Below are positions 57,006 to 64,000 of a stretch of 64,000 nt of DNA, one piece after another. A model generated the notes under the pieces. It saw nothing but the letters and a program-made list of their open reading frames with translations, ran no database searches and was not told the DNA's origin. A program made the position numbers and the translations under genes. The stretch lies in the NCBI GenBank assembly GCA_963783945.1, contig CAWAPS010000025.1, forward strand, positions 62,001 to 126,000, in the 5' to 3' direction. Within the stretch, counting starts at the first letter, position 1. Each line of letters begins with the position of its first letter. The stretch comes from CAWAPS01 sp963783945 (lineage in GTDB: Bacteria; Actinomycetota; Acidimicrobiia; Acidimicrobiales; Palsa-688).

Positions 57006-58220
57006 TTAGCGCCGGCCGACCAACCGCTCGCCGGGCGGGGCGATCGCGGAGCCGGCGCCGGTACCGAGGGGGGTCACCGTCCGACTCGGACCCACCGCGG
57101 CCTCGGCTGTTGTCGCGCCCACACCCGGCTCTTCGATGTCACCCGGGCGGGACGGCCAGGCCATCACCGGCCCGGTGACGCTGAGCAGCACGTCGGATCC
57201 GGGCTTGGCCGCGGTCGGACCGACGACCCGGACCAGTAGCGGCTTCCGTCCCGCCTCCCGTGGGTCTGACCCGTCGGGCACGACCTGGAGTACGGCATCG
57301 TGACCGAAGAAAGCCCGGTCCACGACCTTCGCCGGAATCCCCCCGCACGCCGGGGCGGCGCCGCGGGCCCGAACCTCCAGTTGCTCTGGGCGGACAAGGA
57401 CGGTTGCCTCGTTGCCCCCCGCCGCCAGGGCGGCGGCCAGGCCGTCCTGCAGGACCAGCCGGCCGAGAGAGGTATCCACCGTGGCCCCCACGACTTTCCC
57501 ACCCATGAGGTTGGCCTCGCCCACGAACTCGGCCATGTCGGCGTCCACCGGCGAGCGGTACACCTCCTCGGGCCTGGCGTCGGCCACGATCCGGCCTTCC
57601 CGGAGCACCGCCACCCGGTCGGCCATCGACAGCGCCTCGTCCTGGTCGTGGGTGACCAGGACCGTGGTGGTCCCCCGGCCGCGGAGGATCTCCGCCACCT
57701 CCTGGCGCAGGCTGGCCCGCAGGGCGGCGTCGAGGGCGGAGAAAGGCTCGTCCAGCAGCACCAGCTCGGGGTTCACGGCCAGGGCCCGGGCCAGGGCCAC
57801 CCGCTGCTGCTGGCCGCCCGACAGCTCGTGCGGGAACCGCCGTTCGAGGCCGGTCAAGCCGACGAGGGCCAGCAGCTCGCGGACGCGACCCCGGGAGGCT
57901 CGGCGGCCCAGGCCGAACGCTACGTTGGACGCCACCCTCAAATGGGGGAAAAGAGCGCCCTCCTGCGGCACGTACCCGATCTTGCGGCGCTCCGGCCGCA
58001 GCGCCCGGCGGCCGTCGTCGACAACCTGTCCGCCGAGGATCAGGACCCCCGACTCCAGCCGCTCGAAGCCGGCGATGATCCGCAGCAACGTGGTCTTGCC
58101 GCTCCCGGATGCGCCGAGGACCGACACGAACTCACCCTTGTCGGCTTGGAGGTCCACGCCGTGCAGCACCCGATGGGCGCCGTAGCTGTGGCCAGCCCCG
58201 CGCAACTCGAGGTGGGTCAC
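57006..58220 (-). CDS. ABC transporter ATP-binding protein (FbpC/PotA type), orphan
   Basis: 404 aa. Walker A GASGSGKTT, Q-loop PQEGALFPHL, signature LSGGQQQRVALARAL, Walker B LVLLDEPFSALD and H-loop VTHDQDEA are all present. The C-terminal TOBE-like part (TVLVRPEQLEVRARG) fits iron(III), spermidine or thiosulfate importers; a 40-residue Pro/Gly/Ala tail follows. GTG 58220 has GAGGAC upstream. No permease or binding protein gene adjoins, so its partners must lie elsewhere. It is divergent from mdh. Confidence 0.9.
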   Translation of the reverse strand: MTHLELRGAGHSYGAHRVLHGVDLQADKGEFVSVLGASGSGKTTLLRIIAGFERLESGVLILGGQVVDDGRRALRPERRKIGYVPQEGALFPHLRVASNVAFGLGRRASRGRVRELLALVGLTGLERRFPHELSGGQQQRVALARALAVNPELVLLDEPFSALDAALRASLRQEVAEILRGRGTTTVLVTHDQDEALSMADRVAVLREGRIVADARPEEVYRSPVDADMAEFVGEANLMGGKVVGATVDTSLGRLVLQDGLAAALAAGGNEATVLVRPEQLEVRARGAAPACGGIPAKVVDRAFFGHDAVLQVVPDGSDPREAGRKPLLVRVVGPTAAKPGSDVLLSVTGPVMAWPSRPGDIEEPGVGATTAEAAVGPSRTVTPLGTGAGSAIAPPGERLVGRR

Positions 58221-58396
58221 CGCGGTGTCCTCGCGCTCCGGGCCATCCCCACCAGTCTGCCAACTGCTAGGACCACTTGACAAGGTTCCTTAGGGGTGAC
58301 GAATGTTTCGGGCGCTGGCCGAGAGCGGCTACCCCGGCCTATCGTCGTCGGCGCCGTCCCGGCGGATCGCCGGATGAAACCTCGGAGGCTTGGGAA

Positions 58397-59389
58397 ATGG
58401 CTGCTTCACCCGTTCGCGTCGCTGTCACCGGGGCCGCCGGTCAGATCGGATACAGCCTGCTGTTTCGAGTGGCGAGCGGCGGCCTGTTCGGTCCCGACCA
58501 GCCGGTCATTCTGCAGCTGCTGGAGATCACCCCCGCCCTCGGTGCCCTCGAGGGCGTTGTCATGGAGCTGAACGACTGCGCCTTTCCTCTTGTCGCCGGG
58601 GTAACGACCAGCGACGACCCCAACGTGGCGTTCGGCGACGCCAGCGTGGCGCTTCTGGTCGGCGCCCGGCCGAGGTCCAAGGGCATGGAGCGCAAGGACC
58701 TGCTCGAGGCCAACGGAGCCATCTTCACCGTCCAGGGCAAGGCCCTCTCGGACAACGCGGCGCCCGACATCAGGGTGCTGGTCGTCGGGAATCCGGCCAA
58801 CACCAACGCGCTCATCGCCATGAACAATGCGCCCCGCATTCCGAGAGAGCGGTTCACAGCCATGACCCGGCTGGACCAGAACCGGGCCATGGCTCAGCTG
58901 GCGGCCAAGTCGGGTCGCCCGGTGTCGGACGTGACGCACATGACGATCTGGGGGAACCACTCGGCGACCCAGTATCCCGACGCGTTCCGGGCCCGGATCG
59001 GCGGGCGGCCGGCCAACGAGGTGATCGGAGACGACGGGTGGATCGAAAAAGAGTTCATCCCGGCGGTGCAGCAACGGGGGGCGGCCATCATCGAAGCCCG
59101 CGGCGCGTCGAGTGCGGCGTCAGCAGCGAGCGCGGCGGTTGATCATGTGCACGATTGGTTCGCCGGCACCCAGGCCGACCGCTGGGTTTCCATGGCCATA
59201 CCGTCCGACGGCTCCTACGGGGTGCCTGAGGGGCTCATATCGTCTTTCCCGGTCACCACGTCCAGCGGTGACTACCAGATCGTGCAGGGCCTCGAGCTCG
59301 AGGAGTTTTCCCGGACCCGGGCCGACGCCTCGGTGGCCGAGCTGGGCGAGGAGCGCGACGCGGTTAGAGAGCTCGGCCTCATCGGCTGA
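58397..59389 (+). CDS. mdh: Malate dehydrogenase
   Basis: 330-aa NAD-dependent malate dehydrogenase of the bacterial/cytosolic type. VTGAAGQIGYSLLFRVASG is the dinucleotide motif; substrate arginines lie in GARPRSKGMERKDLL and in TRLDQNRAMAQLA, and the catalytic histidine in TIWGNHSATQYPD. ATG 58397 has CGGAGG nine bases upstream. It interconverts malate and oxaloacetate in the TCA cycle. No other TCA-cycle gene is nearby. Confidence 0.96.
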   Translation: MAASPVRVAVTGAAGQIGYSLLFRVASGGLFGPDQPVILQLLEITPALGALEGVVMELNDCAFPLVAGVTTSDDPNVAFGDASVALLVGARPRSKGMERKDLLEANGAIFTVQGKALSDNAAPDIRVLVVGNPANTNALIAMNNAPRIPRERFTAMTRLDQNRAMAQLAAKSGRPVSDVTHMTIWGNHSATQYPDAFRARIGGRPANEVIGDDGWIEKEFIPAVQQRGAAIIEARGASSAASAASAAVDHVHDWFAGTQADRWVSMAIPSDGSYGVPEGLISSFPVTTSSGDYQIVQGLELEEFSRTRADASVAELGEERDAVRELGLIG

Positions 59390-59505
59390 AGCGGGCGCGG
59401 CGGCGGTGATGGCCTCCTTGACCAGGTGACTCCTCGGCCGGCTCGCACACCGCACGGGCGTTCGCGGACCCGTGAACCGCGTCAGGCGCACGCAGCCCGG
59501 CGATG

Positions 59506-59511
59506 TACTGT
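59506..59511 (+). promoter_or_regulatory. Predicted leaderless -10 box (TACTGT)
   Basis: TACTGT, then six bases, then GTG 59518. This favours GTG 59518 over the upstream ATG 59503, which the box overlaps. Confidence 0.55.
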
Positions 59512-59517
59512 CGAAAA

Positions 59518-60061
59518 GTGACGGCAGCGAGGAGCGGGCCCCGCCGAGCCATTGCCTCGCTGTTCATACTGTTGGTGGGGGCATTAGGCGCAGCGGCGTG
59601 CGGCCGGACCGACAACCCCGGAGCGGCAGCCGCGACGACGACGTCGTCGGAACCGGTGAACTCGTCGGGGCCGCTGCCTTCGACGCCGCTGTCGGCACCG
59701 AAGGTCACCCCCGCTCAGGACGCGGCGTTCTTGACCGACGTCACCGAGGCCGACCCTGCGCTCGCCACCTACGTGCAGAGTCAGGGAAACGTGGCCCTGC
59801 GCGGCTCTGCTGACCGACGGATCGGCCTTCTGCGCCTTCCTGCAGCAAGGTGGAGGGATCGATAACGCCATGGTCGACCTGGCGGTCGGAGCGAAAAGCG
59901 TAGAGGCGCAGACGCATCTTCCCACGTCGGTTACGACGTTCAACACGGTTGAAGCAGTCGCGCTCCTGACCCTCTGCCCGTCCTACCAGAAGCTGTTACC
60001 GGCCTCGAGTCGGACCAAGATCCTCGATCTCGGCGACGCTCTCGCCAACCACTCGGGCTGA
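59518..60061 (+). pseudogene. Exported lipoprotein-like small protein, frameshifted
   Basis: About 180 aa when two frames are joined. An N-terminal signal segment (AIASLFILLVGALGAAACG) ends in a cysteine with a weak lipobox; a Thr/Ser/Pro linker follows. After YVQSQGNVAL the frame fails; skipping base 59800 gives AALLTDGSAFCAFLQQGGG and the C-terminus KLLPASSRTKILDLGDALA. The mature part is small, helical and has two or three cysteines. The function is unknown. Confidence 0.65.
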
Positions 60062-60220
60062 GCCGGAGGTCTAACCGGGGAAATCACATCGACGTGGGCG
60101 ACTGCGCACAGCGTCGCGGCATTGCGCCCACCGTCCCGGCACCAACTGTTCATGTTGGCGTTGCCCAACCGATACTTAGATCTAACCTGGCCGCGACCGT
60201 GGCCGTGTAGACCTCCTGCC

Positions 60221-63179
60221 ATGCGAATCTCAGATCTGGGAAAGAGTCGCCGGCTGCGCGTCGCCGCGGCGGCCGTTGCCGTAGGGATGGGCGCCTTCAT
60301 AGGTGTGAGCACCGCCTCGCTCTCCGCGGCCAAGCCCTCGTCAGCCAGCCCGATCAGTTGCCCCTCGGGCAGCACCCTGCAGGTGCCGCGCGGTGGCTCC
60401 AAGTTCAATGCGACTTGCGTGATCAGTTCGACTGGTACGCCCGTGGGCGGGGTCAAGCACGTGTGGTTGATCATCGAGGAGAACAAGTCCTACGACGAGA
60501 CCTTCAGCGGTCTGAATCAGAACAGCTACCTGTGGCAGACGCTTCCCCAACAGGGCGCCCTGCTCACCAACTACTACGGCACCGGCCACTTCAGCATGGA
60601 CAACTACATCTCACTGGTGTCCGGTCAGTCCCCGTCGTACGCCGTGCAGGACGACTGCTCGACGACCGCGAACATGACCAACAACAACAGTGGAATCATC
60701 ACCACGGGCACGGTCGGCAAGGTCACGGACACTGACGGGACCACCGACGCCAGCGGAACCAACACCACCCCGCCGAATGCGACCGGCCCGGGCAACGGCA
60801 ACTACGGGCAACTCCTGGTGCACGGGGGTGTCGACGCCGCGCTCGGCAACAACGGCTGCGTCTACCCGACCGACGTGGCGACTCTGTTCAATCAGTACAA
60901 CGCCGCCGGTGTTTCGTGGAAGGCCTACGCCCAGGACCTAGGCGGCGCCCAGCCCACGGGGGCGACCAGCTACGTGACCGGATCCACCCCGGGGGTCACC
61001 GACACTGTTCCCGGTCGCGATGACGGGGCGTGCGGCTACCCGGGCACCTCGACCGCCGACCCCGTCACCAACCCGACGAACCTGGTGGCGCCGAGCGGCG
61101 ACGTGTCGAGCTTTACCGGCGCCCAGCCGGCCAACGCGAACGGCAACGGCGACCCGGCCGACCAGTTCGTGGCCAAGCACTTCCCGACCGGCTGGTTCAC
61201 CGCCCTGACCGGTGAGTCCGCCGGCGCGCAGAGCGGCGTGACCTATCCGTCACAGCCGGCGCTCAACCAGCCGGCCACGCGGGAACACGACGGGCCCTCC
61301 GTCCCGACGAGCGGAGCGACCGACACCAACTGCGACGCCAACCACGTCTCCAACCTCGACGACCCCACCTACGGCCTGGCCCACGACCTCAGCCTCCCGG
61401 CCAACGAGGTCCCGGCGTTCAACTGGGTTACGCCCAACAACTGCAGCGACGCCCACGACGCCACCTGCCAGGGCAACAACCTCTCCGGGGCCTTCAACGC
61501 CAACGGCACACCTGACTACACCCCCGCCGGCCTACCCTCCTACGATCCCGAGGCGACGACCCCGGCCAACTACACCGGCGGGCTCTACGCCGCCGACCTG
61601 TTCCTGCGGTACTACATCCCGCTCATCGAGCAGTCGGCGGCGTTCAAGGACGGCGGGCTCATCGACATCACCTTCGACGAGGCCAACCCTCCGTTCACCA
61701 TCGGCAACAGCTTCAACAACGTCCCGGCTCCCGGTGACACGTCCACTTACTTCGCGCCCGCCGACCAGCCGACCTTCGGGGCGCCCGGGACCAAGGCGCC
61801 CGGTGCCGACTCCCTGTACGGTGCCTACGGGATTCAGAGCGACGCCGCCGGCGAGAACATCAAAGGCCAGAACGTCAGCACCGAGCCGACCGGGCCCAAC
61901 GACCCCGAGGTAACCAACAGCTCAGGCGACCAGCTGCAGCCTGGCCCCGGCGCCGCGGGGTTCATCGACCGCCCCACCGGCTTGGCCGGCGAGAGTCCGA
62001 ACGTCAGCGGGTCGCCCGGTGCGGCTGGCGAGCCGGCCCTGGTCGCCCCCGGGTCGAGCATGGCCATTGACGCAAAGATCAACGCCGACGACACCGGCCG
62101 CCTGGTCTCGGGCACCGACGCCTTCGGCAACACGATTCCACCCGATACGTTCGTGGGGGCTGTCAGCGACACCGGGCCGGTTCCGCTGGCGTCGAATGCC
62201 AGCGCCACGGGGGCGTCGAACAACTACGCCAAGCCGTGGACGGGTAGTTTCCAGCTACTCAACGACAGCGGACAGCCAGTCGCCCTGCCGGCTGGATTCG
62301 ACGGCAACGTGACGCTGAGCGCCGAGGGAGGGACCTCCACCGTCGGCAGCTCGACGTGCCCGACCGGCAACGAGGCCGCCACGACCAGCGGGTGCGTGAC
62401 CGCCGATCCGCTTTTCGACCCCACCGACTTCACGCCCGGTGGCGGCGACACGGGCACCGTGCTGATCAGCCCACTCATCACGCCGGGCACCGTGTCGAGC
62501 ACGTACTACAACCACTACAGCATGCTGCGCACGTTGGAGGACCTCCTCCTGACCGGGCAGTCGTGCACCAATCCCGCCAACGCTGACACCCCCCTCGCCG
62601 CCGGCACGGTCTGCGGCGGCCTCGACGGCCAGGGCCACCTCGGCTACGCCGCCCAAACCGGACTCGCCGCCTTCGGGCCGGATGTGTTCACCGCACAGTC
62701 GTACACCGTGGCACCCGTGCCGCGGCACTATGAGGCGGTCTCGGGCCGAGGCTCGGGCACCTTGTACTGCCCGCGCCTCTCCGGGCTCGGCCACCCGGGT
62801 GCCAACGGCAACCCCGGTGCAGGTGGTTACGGTGGCACCGGCGGCACGGGCGGGGCGGCTGGTTGCAATAGCAACGGCGGCCAGGGTGGCAACGGCGGCC
62901 ACGGCTCTACCGCGGCCGGCCCGGGTGGCAACGGCGGCAACGGCGGCAACGGAGCTTGCCCACCCGAGGAATGGGCCGGGGCCTGGTTCACGGCGACCGG
63001 CGCCGCCACGTCGCCGTACGACACCCCGCCGTGCAACGGCCAGTTCGGCAGCGGCGGCAGCGGCGGCAACGGTGGCAACGGCGGCAACGGCGGTTCGACG
63101 CCGGGCGGCAACGGGCAACGGGACCAACGGGTCGCCCGGAGTGAGGGGCCACAACGGCCAGAACGGCGCCAACGGCTAG
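60221..63179 (+). CDS. Secreted phosphoesterase (PF04185-like) with Gly-Asn-rich tail; late frameshift
   Basis: About 985 aa. The signal peptide (RRLRVAAAAVAVGMGAFIGVS) is followed by a phosphoesterase domain related to acid phosphatases/phospholipase C: VKHVWLIIEENKSYDETF, LTNYYGTGHFSMDNYISLVSG, GLIDITFDEANPPF and a C-terminal YYNHYSMLRTLEDLLL. It probably hydrolyses phosphate esters outside the cell. Residues from about 860 form a PGRS-like tail of GGN/GGX triplets. Near 63113-63115 one extra G shifts the frame; correcting it continues the GxN pattern (TNGSPGVRGHNGQNGANG) to TAG at 63177-63179. Confidence 0.82.
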
Positions 63180-63199
63180 AGAGGATCGCAAAATAGCCG

Positions 63200-63790
63200 A
63201 TGTGTTCCGCCATTAGCGCGGCCAAGCGTCAGTGGGGCCGGGCCTTCGGGCCCGGCTTCAGGCGCGCCATCGCCACTGTGCTGATCGCTACCGTCACCCT
63301 TATCCTCTCCGGTTGCGGTGGCGGCTCGAAGTACGCGTCCTTTCTGCCGAAGAAGACCCTTCAACCCGACGTCGACGCCGCGCTCACCGGCACCGTGGCC
63401 AAGCCGGCGCTCCAGGTCGAGGGCCTGCCCGTCGAGGTGAAGACCCAGGCGTTCGACGTCCGGATCACCGTCAGCGGGCCGATCGTCCCCGGCGAGGGCC
63501 TGCCTGACCAGCCTGACGCCACCACCTGCACCTGGACCGTGACCATGAACGACGCAACCGCCGACGTGCCCATCTCGGTCGCCGACTTCCACTCGGTGGA
63601 CCACCTCGGTGCGGTGTTTCTCATGGGTCTGGTCCCAGGCGAGCGTCCTCCGCCGGCTGTCCTGCACAGGGGCCAGAAGCTCACCTTCCTGCTCCGCGCC
63701 TACGAGCTGGTCGGCGAGGGCATGATGCAATGGGCCCCGGACCACAAACATGTCGTCGCCTTCTGGGACTACACGGTCGAAAACGACTGA
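63200..63790 (+). CDS. Lipoprotein of unknown function
   Basis: 196 aa with a clear lipoprotein signal: basic N-terminus, hydrophobic IATVLIATVTLILS and lipobox LSGC. The mature protein has a beta-rich look (VEVKTQAFDVRITVSGPIVP; TCTWTVTMNDATADVPISV; HKHVVAFWDYTVEND) and no known catalytic motif. It starts 20 bases after the phosphoesterase gene, so the two may be co-expressed surface proteins. Confidence 0.8.
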   Translation: MCSAISAAKRQWGRAFGPGFRRAIATVLIATVTLILSGCGGGSKYASFLPKKTLQPDVDAALTGTVAKPALQVEGLPVEVKTQAFDVRITVSGPIVPGEGLPDQPDATTCTWTVTMNDATADVPISVADFHSVDHLGAVFLMGLVPGERPPPAVLHRGQKLTFLLRAYELVGEGMMQWAPDHKHVVAFWDYTVEND

Positions 63791-63847
63791 CGGCTTTCCG
63801 CCTGAGGAGAGTGGAGCGAGGCGGGGTCAACGCCCCGTCGGTTCGGC

Positions 63848-63889
63848 GAGGGGCCGCCGCCCTCGTCACCGGGGGCGGCCGCTCCCCTC
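63848..63889 (+). terminator. Strong GC hairpin downstream of lipoprotein gene
   Basis: GAGGGG (63848-63853) pairs with CCCCTC (63884-63889), and GCCGCCC (63856-63862) with GGGCGGC (63873-63879). There is no T-tract, so it may be a non-canonical terminator or an RNA-stabilising hairpin. The rest of 63791-64000 shows no gene. Confidence 0.5.
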
Positions 63890-64000
63890 AGCCGTCGCGC
63901 TCGCGGCGCCCAGGGTTGAAACCGGGAATCAACGCCGACAATCTCTGCGAACCCGCCCACAGCCCGACTGGAGCAACCTCACCGCGACCGGCGAAGCAGT

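Overview
The window looks like chromosomal DNA from a high-GC actinobacterium (Actinomycetota). Supporting genes are two WhiB regulators, mycothiol-linked enzymes (maleylpyruvate-isomerase fold, Rv2466c-type reductase), a 13E12/DUF222 HNH protein, a UPF0182 protein next to a Lon-like PDZ protein, a DUF2342 protein, a CeoB/CeoC-type potassium pair and a DivIVA-domain protein. An mreB gene is present, so it is not a mycobacterium; a deep lineage such as Acidimicrobiia would fit, but I cannot prove the class. There is no rRNA, tRNA, CRISPR array, transposase or phage cluster.

Layout. 1-8.8 kb: accessory metabolism and transport (SDR, VOC proteins, KimA-like permease, ArsR/MFS pair with two operators, FHA membrane protein). 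8.9-20 kb: SOS-controlled 13E12 HNH gene, hydrolases, DUF445, FAH, YceI, L-2-hydroxyglutarate oxidase, an AlkB gene with an SOS-like box, and a mycothiol-type enzyme. 20-37 kb: envelope and cell-shape block (UPF0182, a DivIVA protein with a MuF-like C-terminus, Lon-like PDZ protease, HEAT protein, MreB, MoaE, a degenerate HtrA, epimerase, DUF2342, MFS). 37-45.6 kb: a minus-strand run (SixA, NUDIX, PPK1, LeuA with a leucine attenuator, two AIM24 paralogues). 45.6-50.2 kb: a candidate structured RNA, WhiB, TatA, glutamate formiminotransferase, second WhiB, macro domain, CeoC/CeoB. 50.2-64 kb: VWA/MoxR pair, GH2 glycosidase, SCP2 protein, orphan ABC ATPase, malate dehydrogenase, lipoproteins, and a secreted phosphoesterase with a Gly-Asn-rich tail.

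Themes. At least nine genes have a TANNNT-like hexamer exactly six bases before the start codon, the signature of leaderless transcripts. Minisatellite-like repeats are common in linkers and intergenic gaps. Four convergent pairs overlap by exactly four bases at their stops. Five reading frames are each broken by one extra base, which suggests either sequencing indels or young pseudogenes.
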